Assembly (NCBI GenBank): GCA_031284225.1
Contig: JAITAH010000181.1
Span: forward strand, 1-32,180
Origin: Dysgonamonadaceae bacterium
Lineage (GTDB): Bacteria; Bacteroidota; Bacteroidia; Bacteroidales; Azobacteroidaceae
Length of the DNA stretch: 32,180 nt
Reading direction: 5' to 3'
Below the pieces are notes generated by a model. That model was not told the DNA's origin. It searched no databases and worked only from the letters and a program-made list of their open reading frames with translations. A program made the translations under genes and the position numbers. Shown piece after piece: positions 17,301 through 25,729 of the stretch. Within the stretch, counting starts at the first letter, position 1. Every line of letters starts with the position of its first letter.

Positions 17301-17713
17301 GGCGAAGATTGCCGGCGAGCGTCCGACAAGCGGATATCGGATTCGGGAGGCACGCAGGCCTGAATGGTGCGCAACGCCATGCTTTCCCCGTAATAGACGG
17401 TAAAAGCGTTTCCTTCTACACTATAAACATGGTCTTTACAAAGCGCCGGAGTAGATCCGCCGAACGACCAGAAAAGTTCCGTATTATTCGGAATATCTTT
17501 CGGGCAAACTTCCACAATGAAACCTTCCGTATCCTGTAAAGGATGCGTTATTACTTGAATGTCATTCCGGTTTTCGGTCAGCCATTCGCTTTTTTCATTG
17601 GAGATTAAACCCAATTGAAAGGTAAAATCTTCTATGGTTTCCGGCCAAGCAAACAATGCAGAAGCCTTGATTCCAAATACAATCCCCAAAAATACGACTT
17701 TTTTATAATTCAT
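14366..17713 (-). CDS. Tandem GH28 protein (two polygalacturonase-type modules)
   Basis: The 1115-residue exported protein (signal peptide MNYKKVVFLGIVFGIKASALFA) has three parts. Residues about 22-215 are a non-catalytic segment with IRLSDARRQSSPLAFFRSGKKTDAPAL, similar from memory to part of DUF4450 proteins. Module A starts with FGAKGDG (230-236) and has NRDGLD (399-404) and WDDAI (422-426), but where GH28 enzymes have GHG and RIK it has GRIKFGTESSGG and GLALETVDGG. Module B starts with YGAFGDG (707-713) and has TDGID (894-898), NDD (915-917), GAGLITCGSETSG and RIK (981-983), a near-complete GH28 signature with the His replaced. GH28 enzymes hydrolyse galacturonosyl linkages in pectin. It is the last PUL gene, overlapping the GH2 stop by 4 bases (ATGA). 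Confidence 0.88.
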   Translation of the reverse strand: MNYKKVVFLGIVFGIKASALFAWPETIEDFTFQLGLISNEKSEWLTENRNDIQVITHPLQDTEGFIVEVCPKDIPNNTELFWSFGGSTPALCKDHVYSVEGNAFTVYYGESMALRTIQACVPPESDIRLSDARRQSSPLAFFRSGKKTDAPALAAKLPVLSGKKYYFCFYKQNAKADYNYWMMEALFNGKESSRDQYERDGARPKQNKNKTELRTNPRKEVYGYYDVKNFGAKGDGKQIDSYAINQAIETAASNGGGTVYLPAGHYLSYSIRLKSHIRLLLDAGATITAAFPSATEGYDEAEPNEYDRFQDFGHSHWKNSLLWAINEEDITICGSGTIDGKGLSREESRLQGVANKAISLKECKNITLKDLRMLHCGHFALLATGVENMSIDNLLIDTNRDGLDIDCCRNVRISNCTVNSPWDDAIVLKASYGLGYFKDTENVTITNCAVSGYDQGTVADGSYRRDEPQAPDHGFTCGRIKFGTESSGGFKNIAISNCVFDRCRGLALETVDGGSLEDITISNITMRDIVNAPFFLRLGARMRSPEGTPVGKMRRIFIDNINVFNADSRYASIISGIPGHAVEEVTLSNIRIHYKGGYSKEDAALSPPENEKVYPEPWMFGTIPASAFYIRHARNIRFQNLEVDFEQPDFRPGFVLDDTQNIDIRDTHIALPEKVAKRVDKNQPQWTQTVGAQSQPEKNALFKVNDYGAFGDGVTVNTQAIQAAIDDCASHGGGRVEFLPGVYLTGAIYLKNNIELHIDKGVTLKAINRIEDFPDVPTRVAGIEMVWPSAIINVLNRKKVAITGEGIIDGDGKYLWDNYWEMRKKYDQQGLRWVVDYDCKRVRSLLVSESEDVTINGLTFLRAGFWTIQLLYSSYCTVNGVTIRNNTDERGPSTDGIDVDSSHHILVENCDIDCNDDNICLKAGRDADGLRVKRPTEYVFIRNCIARQGAGLITCGSETSGDIRYVYCTESRALGTSAVLRIKSAMTRGGVVEHIYMNNVQADSVKFVFNCDMNWNPSYSYSELPAGYKNKTLPLHWKTLLQPVSKEQGLPHFRDIYLSDIRSESADVFVNCIGTEDSVIRNIEMTGLNIRAKNAGIVRYTDNFRIMNSDLDIMQ

Positions 17714-20598
17714 AATTCTTGATTTTTCAGTTCATCCGGAGCATCCGACGTATAAGTATTGACCCGTTCATCCGCATTCCGGTAAAGGTCGCGGACGCAT
17801 TCCAAAGCGACGGTACAGTCCGGCCGGAATGCATCCGACTGCATATAATGAACCATGGACGTGTATAATTGCTGCGCCACCGGACGTTTTTCCCAATCTC
17901 GCTTCAAATCCGCACTGCAAACGAGGAGTTTACCGCTCAGTACATTCACTTCGAACAACATTCCGATTTTGCGATTCAAAAACCAGGTATCAATACTTTG
18001 TATCAGCGGTTGAAACCCTTTCGGGAAAGCGGTCAGTTGCATAACTTGCGCGTTGTGCACTAACTCCCACCATTGTAACTGGCTGTGATAATCGGTCGGA
18101 AATTCCTTAAAAACCGGATGATCCGGATCTACCAAAATTCCCGTCGTATGCGGCGGACGCATCTTGAACCACGAAGTATTCCAAAAAACCGGTTCCAAAT
18201 GTTGCACAATGTCTTTGCCGTATTCTACTTTTCCGGCGGCGAGTAAGAGTACTTTACCGCCGTTTTTCAGCTTTTCTACAGCGGCGGCGTCCAACGTATC
18301 CGTTTCGTAAATCTCTGCCAATACGGGTTTTTCCTGTACCGGATAGATAAAAAAATCCCAATCGTTGATAAAAGGAGTGTTTTCGATGGCGATTTCCAAA
18401 TTGACTTTGACCGCTTCCCGAATATCAGTCAATGGGATATTAATTGTTCCGGTTTGGCGCCCTTGTCCCGGCAGAATATTTCCCGGTTGCATTTCCCCGG
18501 AAAATAAAATTTGTCCGCGACGGTTCTTTAACGTCCATACAATCTTGGCGTTTACGAGAGGCGCTTGTCCGAAATGCGTTATTTCCACATCGGCCAGTAA
18601 CGTTTCGTTATTGCGGTAAACAAATTTGTCGATGCGGATCAGCGGAACGGTTTCGTTGCAAAACCGACGGAAGCGCTCTGCGTCGATATAGCCTTTTTCA
18701 TCCCAGAAAACATCCAAAACGCCCACTAAAGCGGTTCCTTGACCGGAATAGTCATTCAGCGCCAGCAATTGGAACCCGGCATAACCGGGGGTTCGCAGGT
18801 TTTTTTCAATCTCGTGTTTGTAAGCCAAGGCCTGCAACTTGCCTGAAGCCATCATGAACTTATGCGCCAAGTCCGCCAAATCGTGATCGGCCAGATCTTC
18901 CTTAAAAAGTTCAAAGTTTCGCGCTTTATAAACGCCTGTGTATTTATCGATTTCATCGAAATTCGGGAAAGCGCAATACTGTCCGGATTCGTGCGAAACG
19001 TAAGGTTGTTGAATTGTATCGATACGCGCCCTATAATCCGAACGGCTTTCGGGACGGCGACTCCAATCCAATCCGCGTGCGCCTGCCTTCACGTGATATT
19101 GATTCTTCGGTTGCCACGCCCAGCTTTGTCCTACCGATGCGCCGGTATATACGCGGCGGGGATCCGTTTTTGTCCAGTAATCGACGAAATTACTTACCCA
19201 TGGCACCCACTTGCCCGCCGGTTCGTTTCCGCAGGCTAACATGCAGAAAGAAGCGTAATTGCCGTATTGTTTTACCATGCGTTGGGTCTCCGTCATCAGG
19301 TATTCGTCAATGGGACGTCCCAAACCCAATCCCGAACCGTGATTCGGCCAACTGGGGCCTTCGGGTTGCAGATAGACGCCTATCTTGTCGGCGGCCAGAA
19401 ATGCCGCTTCCGGCGGACAATAGGAATGAAAACGGACATGATTCAGTCCGAAATTTTTGCAAATTTTGAACACGCGAATCCAGGAAGCCGTATCCATAGG
19501 TGCATAGCCGGTGAGCGGGAAATCGCAGTTTTCCACAGTTCCGCGCAACACGATCGGACGACCGTTGATATGGAAATATTTTCCTTGAATCGTAAACTCG
19601 CGCATACCGAATTGTCGCGATTGCGTTGCGGTTGCGTTACCGACCTTATCCTTGTCGCAGAAAAGACTTGCCGTTAATTGATACAACGCCGGATGAAATT
19701 CGTCCCAAAGTTGAACCTCCTCGCCCATCGGCAATTCGGCCGTTATGGTATTGAGTCCTTCATTCGCGGAAAAAGGAATCGTAACGGCAGGAACATTGTG
19801 TTCGCGCTCGCTGTTGAAACTTTGCGCCGCTAACCGAATCTTTCCCTTTTGCCTGCCGTTCAATGCATTGCAGATTGTTATTTTCAGGAGGGCTTTTTTC
19901 TCTTTTATATTCGGAAAAATCTGTATGTCATCGAAATAGATTTTGCTTTCCGCTTCGATGTAGATATTTCCGACAATCCCGTTCCAATTGCCTTGGGTTT
20001 GATCGGTGATGCTGTGGGAATCTTTCCCGACATTGATTTCCTTGGTAGTATTATCAATGGCGACGACTATCCGGTTATCGCCGGGTTTTGCCACATTGCT
20101 TATATCAAATTCATGGGGAACGCAATGGCTCATAAACTCCCCCGCTTTTTGTCCGTTTACCCAGACAACCGTTTCTACATGAGGACGTTCTAAGTGCAAC
20201 ACGATTCGTTTGTTTTTCCAGGAAGCGGGAAAGCGCACATTTTTTCCGTACCATGCCCAGCCGATATAATGTTTGGCGGGAGTAAGGAAAAACGGAATCT
20301 TCAGATTACCGGGTTGACGGTATTTTTCCAAACGAGGATTGTGGTAATAGGAACTATCGTAAATACTTCCTTCCCAACGGGTTTCTAATGTGATATCGTC
20401 TCCTTTACGATTTTCGGGCATGGAGCCGGGCAACTGAATCCGGTCGGCAAAGGTTTCGTTGAACCACGATTGTTCTATTCCTTCGCCGTTCCGGTTGATG
20501 GCAAATTCCCAAGTCCCGTTCAACGGAATACGTTCCTGAGCGAATAATGCGCTGACGGCAAGCGAAAAGAGGAGGGCGAAACCGCTTGTGTTTTTCAT
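17710..20598 (-). CDS. GH2 family glycoside hydrolase (beta-galactosidase-like)
   Basis: The 962-residue exported enzyme has a signal peptide (MKNTSGFALLFSLAVSALFAQ) and the GH2 order: a sugar-binding beta-sandwich (LNGTWEF near 26, then VVWVNGQKAGEFMSHCVPHEFDI), an Ig-like domain, and a TIM barrel with NHVRFHSYCPPEAAFLAADKIG. The acid/base is Glu459 in CGNEPAG and the likely nucleophile Glu537 in SHESGQY. After about residue 640 there is an unusual C-terminal part including a Rossmann-like stretch (AAVEKLKNGGKVLLLAAG) resembling class I glutamine-amidotransferase-like domains found in some glycosidases. Sugar specificity (beta-galactose, glucuronate or other) is not determinable. It begins directly after the rhamnose mutarotase stop. 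Confidence 0.87.
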   Translation of the reverse strand: MKNTSGFALLFSLAVSALFAQERIPLNGTWEFAINRNGEGIEQSWFNETFADRIQLPGSMPENRKGDDITLETRWEGSIYDSSYYHNPRLEKYRQPGNLKIPFFLTPAKHYIGWAWYGKNVRFPASWKNKRIVLHLERPHVETVVWVNGQKAGEFMSHCVPHEFDISNVAKPGDNRIVVAIDNTTKEINVGKDSHSITDQTQGNWNGIVGNIYIEAESKIYFDDIQIFPNIKEKKALLKITICNALNGRQKGKIRLAAQSFNSEREHNVPAVTIPFSANEGLNTITAELPMGEEVQLWDEFHPALYQLTASLFCDKDKVGNATATQSRQFGMREFTIQGKYFHINGRPIVLRGTVENCDFPLTGYAPMDTASWIRVFKICKNFGLNHVRFHSYCPPEAAFLAADKIGVYLQPEGPSWPNHGSGLGLGRPIDEYLMTETQRMVKQYGNYASFCMLACGNEPAGKWVPWVSNFVDYWTKTDPRRVYTGASVGQSWAWQPKNQYHVKAGARGLDWSRRPESRSDYRARIDTIQQPYVSHESGQYCAFPNFDEIDKYTGVYKARNFELFKEDLADHDLADLAHKFMMASGKLQALAYKHEIEKNLRTPGYAGFQLLALNDYSGQGTALVGVLDVFWDEKGYIDAERFRRFCNETVPLIRIDKFVYRNNETLLADVEITHFGQAPLVNAKIVWTLKNRRGQILFSGEMQPGNILPGQGRQTGTINIPLTDIREAVKVNLEIAIENTPFINDWDFFIYPVQEKPVLAEIYETDTLDAAAVEKLKNGGKVLLLAAGKVEYGKDIVQHLEPVFWNTSWFKMRPPHTTGILVDPDHPVFKEFPTDYHSQLQWWELVHNAQVMQLTAFPKGFQPLIQSIDTWFLNRKIGMLFEVNVLSGKLLVCSADLKRDWEKRPVAQQLYTSMVHYMQSDAFRPDCTVALECVRDLYRNADERVNTYTSDAPDELKNQEL

Positions 20599-20913
20599 CT
20601 ATTCTAAATAAAAGACTTCTTCCAAATACGTTGTTACCGGTGAATGGTCGGGATTGACTTCCATAATATCGCTCATATAATCCCACCATTTTTGTTGAAT
20701 TTCGACCTTTCCGAGTTCCTGCGAAGAAATGCCTTCGCTTTGTTTCTGTACGCCGAATAAAACATTGGTTTCTTCATCCAAAAAAATAGAATAATCGCCG
20801 ATACCCGATTTTTTGATGAGTTCGACGATTTCCGGCCATATTTCGTTGTGCCGTTTGATGTATTCTTGTTTGAAGCCGGGCTTTAGCTTCATCTTAAATG
20901 CGATTCGTTCCAT
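20599..20913 (-). CDS. rhaM: L-rhamnose mutarotase
   Basis: The 104-residue protein has the length and fold signature of RhaM, which interconverts alpha and beta anomers of L-rhamnose. The residues known as functional in E. coli RhaM are at the same positions: Tyr18, His22 (RHNEIWPE) and Trp76-Trp77 (KWWDYM). It has no signal peptide, so it is cytoplasmic, unlike the glycoside hydrolases around it. It abuts the GH2 gene with no spacer (stop at 20599, next ATG at 20598) and follows the PL22-like gene after 43 bases. Its position predicts that rhamnose is released by the enzymes of this locus. Confidence 0.93.
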   Translation of the reverse strand: MERIAFKMKLKPGFKQEYIKRHNEIWPEIVELIKKSGIGDYSIFLDEETNVLFGVQKQSEGISSQELGKVEIQQKWWDYMSDIMEVNPDHSPVTTYLEEVFYLE

Positions 20914-20956
20914 ATCGTATTTTAAAAATTAATGTTTATAAAGAAAAAGTCAGATA

Positions 20957-22285
20957 TTATTCCACATCTACCGTCATCAAATTCAAAACCATCCCCTCGC
21001 TCAACATCCCCGACTGAATCAGTATTCGCTTGCTGTCTTGACTGAAAATCGGATGCGTATGGTCGGGTTTCATGCGATGTCCGGCGGTGAGCAGAGTGAG
21101 TTCTCCGGTTTGCCGGTTGATAAGATAAACGCAGCCTTTGAAAGTATCGCCGGTAGCCCAACGGCCGTCGGGCGATCCGTTGCTGTGCCAAAAGCCGCCT
21201 AACTGTCTGTTTCCCATGTCTTCTTCCACTTGTCCGAGCAGTTTCATTTGTTTGTTTCGCAGGTTTACTACAGCAATGCCGGTAGGTTTTTCGCGCAGGT
21301 AAGGCAAGTGCCCCATAATATTGAACATTACCTCGTCGGGACCGGATACGGTTTCGTGCGTAACCCATTCATCGGGAGTTTCCATATACGCCGGGCGATT
21401 GTTCGAACCATCGGCTTTGACTGTCCAAATACGTATAGGAGCATCACCGGTAGTTTCGTGGCAATAGATGATTTCGCCGGATATCCACGGATTGGCTTGC
21501 AGATGTCCCATACGAAAATCAAGATCGATTACTTTAGTAATTTTTCCGGTATGAATATCTATTGCCCGGATGCCGCTTTTCCCTTTTCCCGCCGTTTCAA
21601 AACGGATGCGCGCCGCTTCACGCGATTCGGTCGGATCGGTATTGCGATTATCTATTGACGAACGGTTAGCGTTTGGAGGCGGCGCAAGCTTTTGTTGCGG
21701 TTGAGCAGGTTGCGGCGAATTAAGCGATATACCCAGATAGAGTTGGGTTTCATCGGCGTCGAGCGCCATGTTATCTCCTCGCATATCGGAAGGCAAAACG
21801 GCAATGATTCTTTCGTATTGTTTCGGATTTTCGACTGCATCGGATAGCGCGTCCCGAAGCAATCGGCCGATATTCAGTTCTACGATTTGGCATGGCATTT
21901 CGGCGCTTTTATTGTCGCCACGTATAAAAAAAAGTTTCATTTCTTTGCGGGAAAGATTAAGGCTCCCTGTACTAACTGTCGGATCGTCCGTCAGTTGTAC
22001 GATATCGCCGGTTATTTCGTTTACTACGAACAGTTGCGAACCGTTTCCGCCCCGTTGAGAACGGAAGATAATCCATTGACCATCGGCAGTCCACGTATCG
22101 TGGGTTTGGTAAGGCTTGGCGTCGCTGTATGCCGAAGCGGTCAGTACGGTGAGCGACCTTCCGGTAATCGAGTCAATAATGATTTTCTTTTCCGACGGAT
22201 AACGTTTTCCGACATTGGAAGCCATCACTGTCAGCGAAAGCAATATAAAAACCAGTAAACTGTTACATCTTTTGCGTTTCAACAT
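20957..22285 (-). CDS. PL22-like oligogalacturonate lyase-related beta-propeller protein, probably exported
   Basis: The 442-residue product has WD40/PD40-like propeller blades: DTWTADGQWIIFRSQRGG, GDIVQLTDDP, DADETQLYLGIS, HSNGSPDGRWATGD and HPIFSQDSKRILI. An H-x-H pair (409, 411) followed by PIFSQD resembles the metal-binding HxH of PL22 oligogalacturonate lyases; His310, His326 and His367 are other candidates for catalysis or Mn binding. I placed the start at the ATG at 22285, giving a basic then hydrophobic leader (KRKRCNSLLVFILLSLTVMAS) typical of a signal peptide. Characterised PL22 lyases are cytoplasmic, so export is notable. The start is one base after the GH105 stop. A non-catalytic TolB-like role is possible. 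Confidence 0.65.
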   Translation of the reverse strand: MLKRKRCNSLLVFILLSLTVMASNVGKRYPSEKKIIIDSITGRSLTVLTASAYSDAKPYQTHDTWTADGQWIIFRSQRGGNGSQLFVVNEITGDIVQLTDDPTVSTGSLNLSRKEMKLFFIRGDNKSAEMPCQIVELNIGRLLRDALSDAVENPKQYERIIAVLPSDMRGDNMALDADETQLYLGISLNSPQPAQPQQKLAPPPNANRSSIDNRNTDPTESREAARIRFETAGKGKSGIRAIDIHTGKITKVIDLDFRMGHLQANPWISGEIIYCHETTGDAPIRIWTVKADGSNNRPAYMETPDEWVTHETVSGPDEVMFNIMGHLPYLREKPTGIAVVNLRNKQMKLLGQVEEDMGNRQLGGFWHSNGSPDGRWATGDTFKGCVYLINRQTGELTLLTAGHRMKPDHTHPIFSQDSKRILIQSGMLSEGMVLNLMTVDVE

Positions 22286-22286
22286 T

Positions 22287-23633
22287 TTATTTTTCTTCAA
22301 AAATGGGTGAATCGGTTTGTATTTTTTTATCGTAAAATTGTACGGCGCTATCATTCATTTTCGGATGTTTTTGTTGTAACAAAGCCGTAATTTCAGCGCC
22401 AGCAAGTAAGACAGGCCCATACCCATGAGCCGCAAACACATTGACCGGACGATAATCGTAGAAAGCCGGGTCAAAGCCCATACCCGTACCAACACAAACC
22501 CCTTCGACCTGTCCTTGGTCGTTTACTTGTTTCGATACGGCATTCCAAGCTAACAACGCGCAAGGTCCGTAAGCTTTTGCATCTATCCATCCTCGATTGA
22601 TAGCCCGTGCAATTGCATAAGTATAAATAGCTGTTGCAGAAGTTTCAAGGTAGGAATCATTGCGGTCGAGTAATTGTCGCCAACGCCCGTCGTCGGATTG
22701 CAGGGAGGCGAGGCCTTTAATGTGTTTTTTCAGCAAAACCATTACTTCATTGTAAGCCGGATGGTCTCGGGGAAGGACTTCCAGAACTTCTACCAACGTC
22801 ATCACTGCCCAGCCGTTAGCGCGTCCCCAGAAAAAAGCGGGATGTTCATCCATATTTTCTACCCAGCCGTGCATGAAAAGATTTTTTTCGGGGACAAACA
22901 TTCGTGAAGCAAACAAACGGATTTGTCGTGTCGCTTCATCATAATAAGCGTTATCGCCGGAATATTTTCCCATCCAAGCCAAAGCAGGGATAGACATGAA
23001 CATATCGTCGAGCCAAAGCGTATGATAATGCGGGCGGTTGCGGGCTAAAGTTCCGTCGTCAAGACGCAATTGACCATGCATAATCCAATCCATATAGTTG
23101 TGGATAATATCATCATATTGAGAAGATTGTGTTCGGATTGCCGTTTTAATGAACGCTGTACACATAGAACCTGCATCGTCTAAAGCTTGGGGCGAAATCA
23201 GTTGTCGCAATTGCGGGTCGCCGATGTTGTTTTGTTCCATTTGTTTACGAAAATAAGGCGCGGTTTCGCTCAAAAAATTCAGCCGTTGAAGCGTATAATT
23301 TGTAAATTTTTTGTCGAGAGTCGTTTCTCCGACAAGCAACATACCTGCGTAGGTAACTCCCCATTCATAACTTGCCAGACGGAATGCGCCGCGTTGCAAT
23401 TCTTTTCCATCGCCGGTATCAATCACTTGGGCAGGGGTTTCCGTATCTAAATAAGTTAAAATTCTGTTTACTGTTTTTTTTACTGATTCTATCGAAGGAA
23501 CGCCATACGGATTTTCATATTCCGGTTGCAGCAAATGCAAAGGCGTATTGAAATCGTTTACGCCCTTTTGTTGCCCCCAAAGAGGCATTGTAAACAGCAA
23601 GAGTACGAAACAATATTTTTTTGCGCGTATCAT
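22287..23633 (-). CDS. GH105 unsaturated rhamnogalacturonyl/uronyl hydrolase
   Basis: The 448-residue exported protein (MIRAKKYCFVLLLFTMPLWGQQ) matches the alpha/alpha-barrel YteR/YesR family. These enzymes remove the 4,5-unsaturated uronate left at the non-reducing end by rhamnogalacturonan or pectate lyases. Seen: SYEWGVTYAGML, LDDAGSM (Asp152/153, probable region of the catalytic Asp), HTLWLDDMFMSIPALA (Asp209/210), and FMHGWVENMDEHPAFFWGRANGWAV in pieces typical of the family, then ETSATAIYTYAIARAINRGWI. I chose the ATG at 23633 rather than the TTG at 23657 because it begins the signal peptide. It lies 8 bases after the GH42 stop and 1 base before the PL22-like start. Confidence 0.9.
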   Translation of the reverse strand: MIRAKKYCFVLLLFTMPLWGQQKGVNDFNTPLHLLQPEYENPYGVPSIESVKKTVNRILTYLDTETPAQVIDTGDGKELQRGAFRLASYEWGVTYAGMLLVGETTLDKKFTNYTLQRLNFLSETAPYFRKQMEQNNIGDPQLRQLISPQALDDAGSMCTAFIKTAIRTQSSQYDDIIHNYMDWIMHGQLRLDDGTLARNRPHYHTLWLDDMFMSIPALAWMGKYSGDNAYYDEATRQIRLFASRMFVPEKNLFMHGWVENMDEHPAFFWGRANGWAVMTLVEVLEVLPRDHPAYNEVMVLLKKHIKGLASLQSDDGRWRQLLDRNDSYLETSATAIYTYAIARAINRGWIDAKAYGPCALLAWNAVSKQVNDQGQVEGVCVGTGMGFDPAFYDYRPVNVFAAHGYGPVLLAGAEITALLQQKHPKMNDSAVQFYDKKIQTDSPIFEEK

Positions 23634-23641
23634 CCTTTGTC

Positions 23642-25729
23642 TTATTTTGTTGTCCAAACAGTTATACCTGCGCAGGGAATCTCTTTTCCACCAATCAAAT
23701 ATTCCGAAACTGCCGGCAAAGGCAACGTATAAGGTTGGTCGGCATAATTTACGGCAATGCCAAACCCGTTACGGTATTCGATGTGAAGACCGGGCGGTAA
23801 ATCCAATATCGGAATATTCAAACGGGAATAGATTTTTTTCAAAACCGCTTTTTCCAAGTCGCCGTTTTTTGAATCAACGCCAACGTAAGCGACGGTTCCT
23901 TTCCCCAAACGGCGGAAAACAATAGCCGGCTTGCCTTCGTAAAAATCGCCGGAATAAGTCGCCCAAGATTCAAGGCCTTGTCCCGGAGTAAGACTGAGTA
24001 TTTCGCCCCAACTTGTCCACGGATATTTTTTTTCGTCGAACACAATGGAATCCGGCGTTTGAGGAAGCAACAAATCGTAGAAATCGATTTTTGCTCCAAT
24101 CAATGGTTCTATAAGCGCTCCGAAAGGCGCTTCAAAAAGTTGTCCGTTCCGGGTTTTATGTCCTGTACGGCAAGTCAAAACCAAATTTCCACCTTTTTCA
24201 ACATAGTTCATCCATCGTTTTACCAATAAAGAATCAATCAGTTCGTAAGCAGGTGCAATGATTACGTTGTAGGTTGAAAAATCAGTCGATTCTTCGATAA
24301 AATCCACCGGCGCTCCGAAATTTTTCAGTACATTGTAATACTTATCTATATGATTTTCGGTGTTCCATTCGGTCGTTTGCGGATTTCTGCTTATTTCCCA
24401 AGCATTTTCATGATTGTAAAGAATAGCGGCGCGACGTTTTTCGTAATCGTCGGGATTTTTCACATCTTTCCGGTATTGTTTTCGTAAATCCTTTATTTCC
24501 TGCATGAAACGGGCATATTCCAAACCTCCGGGAGTAGGGGTAACACCGTCGGGGCCTACAATTCCGTAATGATACAGTTCCGTACCGTAAATAGGTTGAC
24601 GGTAACGATAAGTGCAAACAAAGCGGCTGCCTCCGGCAAATACGTGCCACAACCACAAGCGAACGGCGCCCGGATACGGCTGCGGATTGATTTTCCCCCA
24701 ATTGACTTGTCCGGGTTGCAGTTCCATAACGCCATAAACTCCGTCAATCGGCCGAAAAAAATCGTTGGCTTTGGCAATCCGCTCCACAGGGCCTAAGCGG
24801 TACCCTTTGCGTCCGATGCCATAGTTTTCGCCGAACACCATATAGCGGGTATAAGCATGGATATCCAATTCCCGGCTTTGCCGCAGATGGCCGTCGTTGT
24901 ATTCGGGAATATAATTGGTGGTAATCCATTGATTGTTAACGCAATGACGACGGATTGTTTTTGCTTGTTCATCTAAAAAACCGGACATTTCTTCCGTCGA
25001 AAAACGGTTGTAATCAAGTATTTGGTGCGCATTCATAAACTGCTGCGCGAAACGCGGAATATTTATTTCGTCAAAGCGATTGTATGTCTGGCTCCAGAAC
25101 GCCGTTCCCCAAGCCTGGTTCAAAGCGTTGATCGTTCCATATTTGTTATCCAACCAATTTCGAAAACGTTCTTGAGCCTCTTTTCCGTAGTCTTGGGCAG
25201 GGCGGGGTTCGTTATCCAATTGCCAGCCGATGATGCGTTTGTCGTTTCCATACTGTTGCGCGAGTTTATCAATCATTTTTAAGGAATATTCCCGGTAGTA
25301 ATTATTGGAAACCGAGGGATGTTGACGGGCGCCATGGTCTAACTTTATACCGTTTTCTTTTTCGATTAATATTTCGGGATGATTGCGCGACAACCAAACC
25401 GGCGGTGTGGCTGTGGAAGTACACATAATCACTTTCAAACCGTTGCGAGCGGCAATATCGACTGCACGGTCGAGCCATGCGAAATCGTAAACGCCTTCGG
25501 AGGGTTCTAACTGCGCCCAGGCAAATTCGGCGTAATGCACAAATTCAAAGCCTAATTCTTTGATTTGTTTTAAATCGCGTTCCCATTGCGATTCATTCCA
25601 GTGTTCGGGATAGTAATATACGCCGGTAATAATCAAATCGTCGTCATTAAAGAAGCGCTCCGATTGCGATATTGCGATGTTACTATACGCAAACAGAGCT
25701 AAAGCAATAAAGTAGATTTTTCGTATCAT
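23642..25729 (-). CDS. GH42 beta-galactosidase
   Basis: The 695-residue exported enzyme (signal peptide MIRKIYFIALALFAYSNIAIS) has GH42 hallmarks: GVYYYPEHWNESQWERDL at the barrel start, FAWAQLEPSEGVYDFAWLD, TPPVWL, and the acid/base Glu174 in WQLDNEP. The probable nucleophile is Glu336 in GVMELQPGQVNW. A trimerisation-type glutamine-amidotransferase-like domain follows (VIIAPAYELID, GGNLVLTCRTG), then a small C-terminal beta domain. It would release galactose from beta-galactan side chains of rhamnogalacturonan I. It begins a closely spaced set with GH105 and the PL22-like gene, after a 180-base gap from GH106. Confidence 0.92.
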   Translation of the reverse strand: MIRKIYFIALALFAYSNIAISQSERFFNDDDLIITGVYYYPEHWNESQWERDLKQIKELGFEFVHYAEFAWAQLEPSEGVYDFAWLDRAVDIAARNGLKVIMCTSTATPPVWLSRNHPEILIEKENGIKLDHGARQHPSVSNNYYREYSLKMIDKLAQQYGNDKRIIGWQLDNEPRPAQDYGKEAQERFRNWLDNKYGTINALNQAWGTAFWSQTYNRFDEINIPRFAQQFMNAHQILDYNRFSTEEMSGFLDEQAKTIRRHCVNNQWITTNYIPEYNDGHLRQSRELDIHAYTRYMVFGENYGIGRKGYRLGPVERIAKANDFFRPIDGVYGVMELQPGQVNWGKINPQPYPGAVRLWLWHVFAGGSRFVCTYRYRQPIYGTELYHYGIVGPDGVTPTPGGLEYARFMQEIKDLRKQYRKDVKNPDDYEKRRAAILYNHENAWEISRNPQTTEWNTENHIDKYYNVLKNFGAPVDFIEESTDFSTYNVIIAPAYELIDSLLVKRWMNYVEKGGNLVLTCRTGHKTRNGQLFEAPFGALIEPLIGAKIDFYDLLLPQTPDSIVFDEKKYPWTSWGEILSLTPGQGLESWATYSGDFYEGKPAIVFRRLGKGTVAYVGVDSKNGDLEKAVLKKIYSRLNIPILDLPPGLHIEYRNGFGIAVNYADQPYTLPLPAVSEYLIGGKEIPCAGITVWTTK

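Noticed and set aside
23634..23657. TTG start for GH105 at 23657
   Set aside because: The ATG at 23633 begins directly with the signal peptide and avoids overlap with the GH42 gene.
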